Source: DSAD01 sp036825155
GTDB taxonomy: Bacteria; Desulfobacterota; Desulfomonilia; UBA1062
Assembly: GCA_036825155.1 (NCBI GenBank)
Contig: DAISYU010000003.1
Coordinates: 13,740 to 77,739, forward strand
Direction of reading: 5' to 3'
DNA: 64,000 bases
The number at the start of each line of letters is the position of its first letter. Position 1 is the first letter of the stretch. The notes beneath the pieces were generated by a model. The model did not search any database. It was not told the DNA's origin and saw only the letters and a list, made by a program, of their open reading frames with translations. The translations under genes and the position numbers were made by a program. Below, in pieces: positions 36,228 through 44,613 of the stretch.

Positions 36228-37997
36228 ATGAAGAAGATTCAGTTCATGGATACTTCATTCAGGGACGGGTTTCAGTCATGTTACGGCGCGCGTGTTGCGA
36301 CCAGGGACTTCCTGCCCGCTGTAGAGGCTGCGATCCATGCAGGAACAACTCATTTCGAAGCAGGTGGAGGCGCCCGTTTTCAGAGCCTGTTCTTCTACTG
36401 CAACGAATCGGCCTTTGACATGATGGACAGCTTCCGTGCTGTTACCGGCAATGATGCAAACCTGCAGACTCTGGCCCGAGGCATCAATGTTGTGGCACTG
36501 AGCCAGCAGCCAAGAGATATCATCGACCTGCACGCCAAGCTGTTCAAAAAACACGGCATCACGACGATTAGAAACTTCTGCGCGCTCAATGACGTACGCA
36601 ACCTGAAATATTCCTCTCAGCGGATTGTGGCAAACGGTCTGAAACACCAGATCGTAGTCACCATGATGGACCTCCCCCCCGGATGCACTGGTGCCCACAC
36701 TGCGGAATTTTACCTCCAGTGTATCCGAAATATCATCGACGAACAGGTGCCTTTTGAGTCTCTGTGCTTCAAGGATGCCAGCGGGACATCAAACCCCAGG
36801 AAGATCTATGATACCGTAAAGGGCGCCCGGAAGCTGCTCGGCGACGACGTGACCCTGTGGTTCCACACCCACGACACGGCAGGGATCGGCATCACCCAGT
36901 ACATCGCGGCTATCCAGGGCGGCATTGACGGGATCGATCTCTGTATGGCGCCGGTCAGCGGCGGCACGTGCCAGCCGGATATCCTGTCCATGTGGCATGC
37001 GCTGAAAGGAACGGAGTATACCATCGATATCGATTACGAGAAGATCCTCAAGGCAGAGGAGGTCTTTACTGAATGCATGAAGGACTACTTCGTCCCGCCC
37101 GAAGCCAAGATGGTCTCTCCCAACATACCGCTCTCGCCCATGCCTGGAGGTGCACTCACGGCCAATACCATGATGATGAGGGATACTAAGACACTGCACC
37201 TCTATCCCAAGGTAATCCGTGAGATGAGCGAAGTGGTCAAACGGGGGGGATTCGGCACCTCGGTGACGCCGGTGAGCCAGTTCTACTTCCAACAGGCCTA
37301 CACCAATGTCACCCAGGGACCCTGGAAAAAGATCCAGCCGAACTACGGAGACATGGTGCTCGGCTACTACGGACGAACCCCGGTGGAACCGGACCCGGAT
37401 ATCGTAAAGCTTGCATCGGCCCAGATGGGCAAACCCGTCTTTACCGACGACCCGCTCGACATCCTGGAACCGGGCATCCCCAAGGCGACAAAGGTCCTTG
37501 AGGAACATGGCCTGACTGCCAGCGAAGAAAACATCTTCATCTTTGCCAGCTGTGAGACCAAAGGGCTCGACTATCTCCTGGGCAGGGCAAGAACAAGCAT
37601 CAGGAAGGTCTCCGAGGAAAAAAGCAGTGCCCTTGAGACGGCCCCGGTCAAGCCCAAAAGCTTAAACGGCAAACGTCATTACACGGTCAATGTCGACGGC
37701 CGGGCCTACCAGGTGATCGTATCGCAGGGAGGTGATATAAGCGCACAACCCTCGGGTATCCCGGAAAAGCCGGCATCGTCGGATTCGGTTGAGGTAAATG
37801 CCCCCACCCCCGGCAACATCCTTCAGATCCTTGCCACGGTCGGCGATGTGGTCAAAAAGAACGAAACCCTGCTCGTACTCGAGGCCATGAAGATGGAAAC
37901 CGCCATCACCGCACCTTCTGACGGCCACATAAGCAGCATCGAGGTGAGCCAGGGTGATACCGTGCAGGCCGGTGACCTCCTCGTCCTTTTGAACTGA
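36228..37997 (+). CDS. Biotin-dependent carboxyltransferase, OadA/PycB-like, divergent
   Basis: 589 residues: a TIM-barrel carboxyltransferase (1-~300), a conserved HMGL/PYC-like second domain, a Pro/Ser linker (about 485-515) and a C-terminal biotinyl domain with Lys555 in EAMKMET. The carbamylated lysine (CFKDASG) and metal histidines (HTHDTAG) are kept. The first active-site motif reads DTSFRDGFQS instead of the usual D-T-(T/L)-x-R-D-A-H-Q-S, and GGGARF replaces G-G-A-T-F. It would take CO2 from a carboxylic acid onto biotin for the beta subunit to release. Oxaloacetate is the classic substrate, but the changed motif leaves this open. Confidence 0.82.
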   Translation: MKKIQFMDTSFRDGFQSCYGARVATRDFLPAVEAAIHAGTTHFEAGGGARFQSLFFYCNESAFDMMDSFRAVTGNDANLQTLARGINVVALSQQPRDIIDLHAKLFKKHGITTIRNFCALNDVRNLKYSSQRIVANGLKHQIVVTMMDLPPGCTGAHTAEFYLQCIRNIIDEQVPFESLCFKDASGTSNPRKIYDTVKGARKLLGDDVTLWFHTHDTAGIGITQYIAAIQGGIDGIDLCMAPVSGGTCQPDILSMWHALKGTEYTIDIDYEKILKAEEVFTECMKDYFVPPEAKMVSPNIPLSPMPGGALTANTMMMRDTKTLHLYPKVIREMSEVVKRGGFGTSVTPVSQFYFQQAYTNVTQGPWKKIQPNYGDMVLGYYGRTPVEPDPDIVKLASAQMGKPVFTDDPLDILEPGIPKATKVLEEHGLTASEENIFIFASCETKGLDYLLGRARTSIRKVSEEKSSALETAPVKPKSLNGKRHYTVNVDGRAYQVIVSQGGDISAQPSGIPEKPASSDSVEVNAPTPGNILQILATVGDVVKKNETLLVLEAMKMETAITAPSDGHISSIEVSQGDTVQAGDLLVLLN

Positions 37998-38015
37998 GCA
38001 GAAAGGAATGCACGT

Positions 38016-39512
38016 ATGAAAAAGCTGTTTCTTGCATTCATGCTGTTCCTTTCCTGGCTGCCCGCGGCATCTGGGAGCGAGCTTGTATCCATTACAGCAC
38101 CGGCTGACGCAAAGGTCATCAAGGTGCAGGCCTCGGGCAGTGATTTTATCTACAGCGGAGATACCATCGCAACCCTGAAAAAACCGGACGGTAACATCAT
38201 CCATCTCAGAGCCGGTGTGTCAGGCAAAATCATGAACCTTGCCATCAGCCCTTATGACCGGGTCAAGGCCGGGCAGATAATCGGGAGCATCCTTCCTTCC
38301 GGGATTGTTGCAGAAACCATTCAAGTGGATGGAGACGGGACACTCCCTCCCATCAGGATCCTGGCAAAAAATCTCTATGAATCAACAGGCCTGGCAGCCT
38401 TTATCCACGGGCAGCACCTCGACTGGACCATGGGCAGCGGCCGCGTCATCATGATCCTTATCGGCTTTGTCCTGCTCTATCTCGGCATCCACAAGGGATT
38501 CGAGCCGCTCCTCCTCGTACCCATCGGGTTCGGTGCCGTGCTGGCGAACATCCCTGTTGCCGGCATAGCAGAGCCCGGGGGGCTGTTGTACTATTTCTAC
38601 GAGGTAGGCATCACGACCGGGGTGTTCCCCCTGCTCATCTTCATGGGGGTGGGTGCCATGACCGACTTCGGCCCCATGATCGCCAATCCCAAGACCTCAC
38701 TGTTGGGAGCAGCAGCCCAGTTCGGCATCTTTGTCACCCTCATCGGAGCATTGATGCTCAATTGTATTCCGGGCATTGACTTTACACTGAAAGATGCCGC
38801 GGCCATCGGCATTATCGGCGGTGCGGACGGACCCACTGCCATCTTCCTCTCCAGCCGCCTCTCACCCAGGCTGCTCGGGTCCATTGCCGTTGCCGCCTAT
38901 TCATACATGGCTCTGGTCCCCATCATCCAGCCGCCCATTATGCGGGCACTCACCACCAAGGCCGAGAGACAGATCGTGATGAGACAGATGCGCTACGTGT
39001 CCAAACTCGAGAAGATCCTGTTCCCGCTGGTGGTACTCTGTCTGTGCATCCTACTCCTACCCTCCGCTTCACCGCTGATCGGAGCACTCATGTTCGGCAA
39101 CCTGGTGCGCGAGTGCGGGGTAACCGAACGGCTCTCTACAACACTGCAGAATGCGCTCATCAACATCGTCACCATCTTCTTGGGACTCGGCGTCGGCAGC
39201 AAGCTCTCTGCAGACAAATTTCTGTCCATTGAAACGCTGGGGATTCTCCTGCTCGGGGCCATCGCCTTCAGCATCGGGACAGCAAGTGGAGTGATCATGG
39301 GCAAGATCATGGCCAAGTTGAGTAAGACCCCCATCAATCCGCTCATTGGTGCAGCCGGGGTTTCTGCCGTGCCCATGGCCGCCAGGGTGGTAAACAAGGT
39401 CGGACTCGAGTATAATGCCCAGAACTATCTGCTCATGCATGCCATGGGTCCCAACGTATCAGGGGTCATCGGCTCGGCCGTGGCTGCCGGGGTCCTGCTG
39501 GCTATCCTCTAG
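38016..39512 (+). CDS. oadB: Na+-translocating decarboxylase beta subunit with extra N-terminal biotinyl-like domain
   Basis: 498 residues, ~100 more than usual. Residues 1-20 look like a signal peptide; 22-95 form a biotinyl/lipoyl-like beta-barrel (ITAPADAKVIKVQA ... GDTIATL ... GVSGKI ... VKAGQIIGSI) without the M-K-M lysine. The membrane pump follows from about residue 140. The Na+-binding motif GGADGPTAIF has Asp271, equivalent to the essential Asp of OadB, and NPLIGAAGVSAVPMAAR lies near the C-terminus. The pump releases CO2 from carboxybiotin and exports Na+. It is 18 nt downstream of the biotin subunit. Confidence 0.88.
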   Translation: MKKLFLAFMLFLSWLPAASGSELVSITAPADAKVIKVQASGSDFIYSGDTIATLKKPDGNIIHLRAGVSGKIMNLAISPYDRVKAGQIIGSILPSGIVAETIQVDGDGTLPPIRILAKNLYESTGLAAFIHGQHLDWTMGSGRVIMILIGFVLLYLGIHKGFEPLLLVPIGFGAVLANIPVAGIAEPGGLLYYFYEVGITTGVFPLLIFMGVGAMTDFGPMIANPKTSLLGAAAQFGIFVTLIGALMLNCIPGIDFTLKDAAAIGIIGGADGPTAIFLSSRLSPRLLGSIAVAAYSYMALVPIIQPPIMRALTTKAERQIVMRQMRYVSKLEKILFPLVVLCLCILLLPSASPLIGALMFGNLVRECGVTERLSTTLQNALINIVTIFLGLGVGSKLSADKFLSIETLGILLLGAIAFSIGTASGVIMGKIMAKLSKTPINPLIGAAGVSAVPMAARVVNKVGLEYNAQNYLLMHAMGPNVSGVIGSAVAAGVLLAIL

Positions 39513-39590
39513 CAGAGAAAAGGGAGGCATGGGCAACAGCAGCACGTTTCAAGAGACGCAACGTGGAGGTTTTTGAACACCTTTGTTGAC

Positions 39591-39627
39591 GAAGTTCCCT
39601 GGCTTGAGTTCAGGGAACTTCTTTTTT
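39591..39627 (+). terminator. Strong rho-independent terminator
   Basis: Perfect 11-bp stem GAAGTTCCCTG (39591-39601) / CAGGGAACTTC (39611-39621), 9-nt loop, six Ts. Ends the decarboxylase operon, about 80 nt after oadB. Confidence 0.9.
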
Positions 39628-39671
39628 CATGAGAATTCCACTTGGTTACCAGAAGATCCTCTGTCTCTAGC

Positions 39672-40571
39672 CTACATACTCCTCTTTGTAGTCAGGCAGA
39701 TGCCGGAAAACACGCAGGCGATGCCGGCCAAGTGGAAGGTGTGGATCGCCTCACCAAGCAGCAGCACAGAGAGCAGGATGCCGAATACCGGAATCAGATG
39801 GATAAAATAACCGGCCGTGTTCGGCCCCACTTTCGAGACAGCATGATTCCAGAAGATATAGGAGAGGATCGAGGGAAAGGCCGCCAGGTAGGATATGCTG
39901 ATACCTGTCAGCAGCGTGTGCGGCATCTCTCTGAAGAACAGGTGTTCAACCAGGTACACCGGCAGAAGGGCCATCACACTGATCAGCACTGTGGTCCCGA
40001 AGAACATGAATCCGTTCAGATCGTCCGGCCGCTTCTTCAGCAGGACGGAATACAGAGACCAACTGCATATGGCACCCATTATCCACAGGTCTCCCCGGTT
40101 GAAACTCAAAGACAGAAGTGCCAGGGGATCTCCCCGGGATACGATGATGAGAATGCCCAGGAGCGAGACCGCAATGCCTGCTGTCTGCATCAAGGTGATG
40201 GCATCCTTGAAGAGCAGCCGCGACAGAGCCACGATCACTACCGGGATGACCGACAGGCTCAGGATTGCATTGACCGCCATGGTGTACTGGAGGCCCACAT
40301 AGGTAAAGCAGGTAAAATTGAAGATGCCGAGGAAACTCAGTACGACAAGTATCTTCCACGATCTTTTGATCACCGGCCAGTCCCGGCTCAGCTGCGGCAG
40401 ATACCACGGCGAGATCAGCATGAGCACCACCAGCCATCGCCAGAAGGCAAGCCCGACAGGCGGGATATCCTCATGCACGGCCCTGCCCAGCACCAGGTTG
40501 CCTGCCCAGAAGAGCGTGGTCAGAACCAGGAGTAGATGCGGGGGGATACGGCTCAACAGGTGTTTATTCAT
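39672..40571 (-). CDS. EamA/DMT-family transporter
   Basis: 299 residues with ten predicted membrane helices in two EamA repeats, the drug/metabolite transporter layout. N-terminal half begins LTTLFWAGNLVLGRAV, the hallmark segment of EamA proteins, which export amino acids or other small metabolites. Substrate unknown. It is transcribed away from the TetR-type gene across ~200 bases, a common arrangement for a regulator controlling an efflux gene. A frame of nearly equal length on the opposite strand has Gln/His/Arg-rich composition and is rejected. Confidence 0.85.
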   Translation of the reverse strand: MNKHLLSRIPPHLLLVLTTLFWAGNLVLGRAVHEDIPPVGLAFWRWLVVLMLISPWYLPQLSRDWPVIKRSWKILVVLSFLGIFNFTCFTYVGLQYTMAVNAILSLSVIPVVIVALSRLLFKDAITLMQTAGIAVSLLGILIIVSRGDPLALLSLSFNRGDLWIMGAICSWSLYSVLLKKRPDDLNGFMFFGTTVLISVMALLPVYLVEHLFFREMPHTLLTGISISYLAAFPSILSYIFWNHAVSKVGPNTAGYFIHLIPVFGILLSVLLLGEAIHTFHLAGIACVFSGICLTTKRSM

Positions 40572-40770
40572 CGTTGTCTTTACTCTTTTGTCTTGCCTGA
40601 TGGATTATATTGATTATGCGACACATTATAGAGAGAACCACGTGACGTCAAGTTCACTTTATATATCGATACTACAGGTTTGCACCACAGGTTCCCCTCT
40701 GTATATTCACGATTTCCCCTTGCGAGAAATCAAACGATTGATTAGAATTATTGCCGAATCGGAGGTTGGT

Positions 40771-41436
40771 TTGGGAGAATATGCCAAGTCAGAAGAAACG
40801 AGAATGAAGCTGATCAATGCAGCCGGTGAAATAATCGCAACCGGGGGGTTAAGTGCCCTGACCATCCGGGGTGTTGCCCACAGGGCAGGAGAAAATGTCA
40901 GCAGCATCCACTATCACTTCGGCAATAAGGAGGGGTTGCTCATTGCCACGGTCACCTATGCCATGTCTGAATGGATGAAATATGACTGGCGGGAGTTCGT
41001 AGAGCAACGGTTGGGACTTTTCGGTTATGACACCGGGAAGGCCCGTGTCATTCGTGAACTCGTGGATATCCTCTTCGAGCTGAGCTTTTCCAGCAACAAG
41101 CCGCAGTGGTGCTCTCGCATGCAATACCTCACAATCATGCATTCAAATCAAACGGCTGATATTATATTCTCCAGTGTTCTGGACCCGAATTTCTCGATGT
41201 TCATCGAAATATTCCACAACATCAACCCGGGCTGCACTGACGACGAGGCGCGTCTCTGGGCGGTTCATTTCATGTCGCCGTTCGTCCAGCTTGTTGTATT
41301 GGAAGAATCGGTCTTGCGCCTCTTGGGGAGGGACTCCTATTCAAAAAAGTTTCTGGAAACCTACAAAGACTATATTCTGCGAAGCACCCTACATATCCTC
41401 GGGCTCCCGGAAGATCTACCGGATACCGGTGCATGA
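40771..41436 (+). CDS. TetR-family transcriptional regulator
   Basis: 221 residues if started at TTG 40771, 4 nt after GGAGGT; the ATG at 40804 (MKLINAAGE) is the alternative, but would trim the first helix. The DNA-binding helix-turn-helix is residues ~12-58, with TIRGVAHRAGENVSSIHYHFGNKEGLL matching TetR. The ligand domain includes a TetR_C-type dimer region. The open frame extends ~450 nt upstream but that part is antisense to the transporter gene. Probable targets are the divergent EamA gene or the acetate transporter beyond the assembly gap. Confidence 0.82.
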   Translation: MGEYAKSEETRMKLINAAGEIIATGGLSALTIRGVAHRAGENVSSIHYHFGNKEGLLIATVTYAMSEWMKYDWREFVEQRLGLFGYDTGKARVIRELVDILFELSFSSNKPQWCSRMQYLTIMHSNQTADIIFSSVLDPNFSMFIEIFHNINPGCTDDEARLWAVHFMSPFVQLVVLEESVLRLLGRDSYSKKFLETYKDYILRSTLHILGLPEDLPDTGA

Positions 41437-41560
41437 GGCACCATTAGGAACACACATAGTTACGCCTTACCATCTTTTGAGATGTATCCTACCCTGTCTA
41501 TAGACGGATAATGATTGTGATATCGAACCTCCTGTGATGATTAATGCCCATATTCAATCA

Positions 41561-41660
41561 NNNNNNNNNNNNNNNNNNNNNNNNNNNNNNNNNNNNNNNN
41601 NNNNNNNNNNNNNNNNNNNNNNNNNNNNNNNNNNNNNNNNNNNNNNNNNNNNNNNNNNNN
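41561..41660. other. Assembly gap (100 Ns)
   Basis: Exactly 100 unknown bases, the conventional filler for a gap of unknown size. Genes on either side may not be as close as drawn, and an unknown amount of sequence may be missing between the TetR gene and the acetate transporter promoter. Confidence 0.99.
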
Positions 41661-41765
41661 TCACCCCAGCAGTACACCGGCAAAACATCTCTATAATAAA
41701 CAATTGTTCCCCTCCTCCTGTCAATCCTCAGGGCGGATACTATTCAGCTTAATGTCTCAATATAG

Positions 41766-41820
41766 ATCATATGTTCGATTTATATCGCTTGACCTATTTC
41801 AATCATTTGTTCTATATATT
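41766..41820 (+). promoter_or_regulatory. Sigma-70-like promoter with flanking direct repeats
   Basis: TTGACC at 41789-41794 and TATATA at 41813-41818 (18-nt spacer) form a plausible promoter for the acetate transporter, leaving a ~180-nt leader. A near-identical 14-bp direct repeat flanks it: ATCATATGTTCGAT (41766-41779) and ATCATTTGTTCTAT (41802-41815), 12 of 14 identical, 36 bp apart. The second copy covers the -10 box, so a repressor bound there would block transcription. Confidence 0.45.
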
Positions 41821-42004
41821 GTGAATACACATATCGCTCTTTGACAATCGCGCACGGATTACCTTGACCTGTTGATGCAGGTGAGTATTCCGCCAGACAA
41901 TAGCGACTCACGAACAGAACAATCTCTCAGCAACTAAGAACGAGATCTTTTGAGGATCTCTATAAATAAGGCACTAAAAAACACAACACAGAGGAGGAGA
42001 GATT

Positions 42005-42595
42005 ATGTCACAACAAGCACAAGGCAGCACATTTGCAAGCGCAAGCCCGGCAGGAGAAATGGCACTGGCATTCTACCTGGGATGCCTGTGGCCCGTATGG
42101 AGCGGTATCGCCCCCCACGATCAGGCCACGGTTCTCGTTGCACTCGGCATCGGATGCGCAATGACACAGCTGGTAGCCGGCGTCATCAACCTGCACAAGG
42201 GCAACATCATGGGCAACATCATGGTGGCCTTCAGCATCTTCATGTGGTACGGCGCCCTCGAGCACCTCGGCAAGGTGCAAGGATGGATCCCGCACAACAC
42301 CCTGGTGGTCGACGGTGTGATATTCGGGGTCATGGGCCTCGTGATGGTTATCCTGACCATCCCGCACTTCACCATGCCCAAGGCATTCACCTTTTTCATG
42401 ATCTTCACCGATGGATTCTTCGTCCCGGCTTCGCTCTTTTTCCTTACCGGCAATAAGGTCTTTAAAGTTATTGCAGGCTGGGATCTGCCCATCATGATTA
42501 TCGCTTGCGTATACTGCGCAACAGGGATCATGCTCAACACCTATTATGGCAAAGAAGTCATGCCCATGGGAAAACCCTTTGTAACGCGGGCATAA
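42005..42595 (+). CDS. Acetate/succinate transporter, GPR1/FUN34/YaaH (SatP) family
   Basis: 196 residues, six membrane helices, the size of bacterial SatP. The N-terminal motif is SPAGEMALAFYLG in place of the usual N-P-A-P-L-G-L, so selectivity may differ. Family members carry acetate with a cation and form hexamers in the inner membrane. Strong GGAGGAG ribosome-binding sequence. Taken with the acyl-CoA enzymes nearby, it probably moves acetate, in or out. The ~180-nt leader contains a short GAGATC/GATCTC stem (41941-41959). Confidence 0.8.
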   Translation: MSQQAQGSTFASASPAGEMALAFYLGCLWPVWSGIAPHDQATVLVALGIGCAMTQLVAGVINLHKGNIMGNIMVAFSIFMWYGALEHLGKVQGWIPHNTLVVDGVIFGVMGLVMVILTIPHFTMPKAFTFFMIFTDGFFVPASLFFLTGNKVFKVIAGWDLPIMIIACVYCATGIMLNTYYGKEVMPMGKPFVTRA

Positions 42596-42918
42596 AAAGA
42601 TCGTGCGCCATTGAAATAGAATGATCGGAATTGTACAGCCACGCCAGGAAGGGCCCTCTGTGAAGAGAATCACTCAAGCCACCTCACGGCTTATAATACC
42701 AGACCAAAGCCGTGGGGTGGCCCTACCCTCTGATTATATGAAAACAGAAAGAATTGTCAATCTCTCCTCGAGATCCTTTTGAGAAATACTCGGATCAGTC
42801 CTATGTAAAGTTAGTACGTTTGTCGACGAAACCGATGCAGGTAAAAATCCGGTCAGTTGAGAGACTGCCCTTCACTGCCGTGCAACCTTAAAAGCTCAAG
42901 GGCAGTCTACAATCACAA
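42596..42918. other. Intergenic region with two inverted repeats
   Basis: First structure: a 15-bp stem GCCACCTCACGGCTT (42678-42692) / AAGCCGTGGGGTGGC (42707-42721), one G-T pair, 14-nt loop, about 80 nt beyond the acetate transporter and a candidate end of its transcript although no T-run follows. Second: a perfect 11-bp repeat AGACTGCCCTT (42862-42872) / AAGGGCAGTCT (42898-42908), 25-nt loop, just beyond the 3' end of the - strand gene. No coding frame. Confidence 0.55.
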
Positions 42919-43209
42919 TTATTCCGCCGGGGCCTTGGGTTCTGCAAGCGGTCCGTACCAGGAAAGGCTCTCCAGGTCGGGATCATCGAGGAGCTGGACA
43001 AAGGAGTCTCCCATGGAGAGAATGACCAGCTTGCCGAGCAGCACCTCGGTCTCGTTCGGGTCCTCGAATTCCATCAGCTCTTCAATAAGCTCCTTGTCAT
43101 CGGGCATCTGCACGACCTCAACGATACTCATCAGGACGGAGCCGTCCTCGTCACGGTCAGAAATCCAATAATATCCGGGTTCTTCAGGAAGTTTCTTTGT
43201 CCATTTCAT
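42919..43209 (-). CDS. Small acidic hypothetical protein
   Basis: 96 residues beginning MKWTKKLPEEPGYYW, with an acidic middle (DDKELIEELMEFEDPNETEV) and Trp/Tyr at both ends. No signal peptide or membrane helix. The K-W-x-x-x-L-P-x-x-P-G-x-Y-W opening resembles short phage and bacterial proteins of unknown function; I do not recognise a named family. An AAGGTG ribosome-binding sequence precedes the ATG. It stands alone, with inverted repeats downstream. Confidence 0.65.
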   Translation of the reverse strand: MKWTKKLPEEPGYYWISDRDEDGSVLMSIVEVVQMPDDKELIEELMEFEDPNETEVLLGKLVILSMGDSFVQLLDDPDLESLSWYGPLAEPKAPAE

Positions 43210-43717
43210 ATCTACACCTTCTTTATCTGTATTTGTTTATCTGTATTTGTTACGTTATGTTCGGGCTCTCTTATATGTTTGTTCAGACTATGGCAAGCCC
43301 TTTCTTCACGAAGGCCACTCCTTATCAAGAAAGGCATGGATTCACTCTGCACACCATGCTGTTTCTTCTTGAGCCGTCGCAGCCGCGACCATGAATACGT
43401 CATTGTCACAACCGTGATGAGCGATGATACTCCGGTAAACCAGAAGGTATCAGTGTATGTGTCATCTTTTCAGGAGCGCATATAGATATATCACCATGTT
43501 ATCGATTACTTGATGAATATTTTCCCGTTACTCAAGGTGACCCTTTGATCTCGACTGTACCATCACCTACTTGCCTTGTTCAGAACCCGGCATTATAATT
43601 ATACATCCATAGCGCGTGCAATGTCGTATGCTACGAAGTTCTCATGACAGATCCGGCACCACGAATCATATTCCAGCCTTCACTTTTTGAAAACGCCTGC
43701 CAGGAAGGAGGAATAGT
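43210..43717. other. Intergenic region with a 14-bp tandem duplication
   Basis: 508 bases upstream of both the small - strand gene and the PilZ gene. It contains a perfect tandem duplication of TTTATCTGTATTTG (43222-43235 and 43236-43249) just before the - strand gene. A 65-codon frame (43212-43409, -) is Arg/Lys-rich with no convincing start and is not called. The rest should be promoter DNA; GGAAGGAGG lies before 43718. Confidence 0.45.
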
Positions 43718-44518
43718 ATGGAAGACAGGAGAATTCAGAACAGAATACACCCGCACCACCCCCTCAAGATCGACTTTACTCCGGAGGTAAATCCCGAGGT
43801 TTCTTCACAGGGTTTGATTGGTGATATCAGCAGGGGCGGCATGTATATCAATACCGATGACAAACTCACGAGTGGTTATTGTGTTACTGCACGGATTCCT
43901 GGAGAAGATCTCCAGAACACTATATCCGTCGAGGGTATGGTGGTCCGCAGCGATGAGCATGGGATGGCCGTGAAATTTTCAACTCCCGGCAGCCGTGTAA
44001 AGGAGCTGATTGAAACTATCACCAGACATTCGGATACATCAGAGCCGCGCTTTCTCCTCAAGGCGGTGAAGAATCTCGATGATTTCCCCCTAAAGACCAG
44101 GATCGGCTATGGCATGGTTGTCGGGATCTTCATATTCAATCTGATCCTGCTGGCCATATTCATCAACCATCCTATGGTGGGGGCCGGCATGGTGGGAATG
44201 GCATCCCTCTTCGGCGTGCTGCTGGCCAGCAGTATTCTTTCAAAAACCAATATGATCAGTACCGATGATGTCCAGAAGGCCATCGTCATTTCGCTCATGA
44301 TGATCTTCTTTGCCCTGTTGATGGTGGGTGGCAGAATAGACACAACCGTCCCCTTCATCAAGACCCTTGCCGAAGACGTTTGGCTCGTTATGGTCATTCT
44401 GGTCGGACTGTATATCAGCGGCCGTGCAGTAGAAAAGCTCGTGGATGTCTTTGTGAACATGAGGGCAAAGGGCATCAAACCCGAAGAGGTGAACGGTTCA
44501 CATCTTGAATCACACTGA
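43718..44518 (+). CDS. PilZ-domain (c-di-GMP) membrane protein
   Basis: 266 residues. The PilZ domain (1-100) has both c-di-GMP motifs: RxxxR as Arg5-Ile-Gln-Asn-Arg9 and DISRGG at 36-41, so binding is expected. The C-terminal half has four hydrophobic helices (about 132-240) with no catalytic motif. This fusion would couple the second messenger to a membrane partner or process not identifiable here. Strong SD (GGAAGGAGG). Monocistronic, ended by the terminator at 44556. Confidence 0.8.
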   Translation: MEDRRIQNRIHPHHPLKIDFTPEVNPEVSSQGLIGDISRGGMYINTDDKLTSGYCVTARIPGEDLQNTISVEGMVVRSDEHGMAVKFSTPGSRVKELIETITRHSDTSEPRFLLKAVKNLDDFPLKTRIGYGMVVGIFIFNLILLAIFINHPMVGAGMVGMASLFGVLLASSILSKTNMISTDDVQKAIVISLMMIFFALLMVGGRIDTTVPFIKTLAEDVWLVMVILVGLYISGRAVEKLVDVFVNMRAKGIKPEEVNGSHLESH

Positions 44519-44555
44519 ACAAGGCCAATGACCTGTGTTTGAAGTGCACAACGAG

Positions 44556-44587
44556 ATCATGCGTCTTCCCTCAGCATGATTGCATTT
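44556..44587 (+). terminator. Rho-independent terminator
   Basis: Stem ATCATGC (44556-44562) / GCATGAT (44574-44580), 11-nt loop, then TGC and a seven-T run. Lies between the converging PilZ and enoyl-CoA hydratase genes. Confidence 0.75.
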
Positions 44588-44613
44588 TTTTAAGTGTTGC
44601 CAGTCCCCTGTTC

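Noticed and set aside
39642..40535. 297-codon + frame opposite the EamA transporter
   Set aside because: Gln/His/Arg-rich, no domain; the - strand frame has ten membrane helices and EamA motifs.
40318..40770. Long N-terminal extension of the TetR-type frame
   Set aside because: Antisense to the transporter gene and lacking TetR similarity; a TTG with a good ribosome-binding sequence at 40771 fits better.
43222..43249. Tandem 14-bp duplication as a CRISPR or microsatellite
   Set aside because: Only two copies, no spacers; too short for either.
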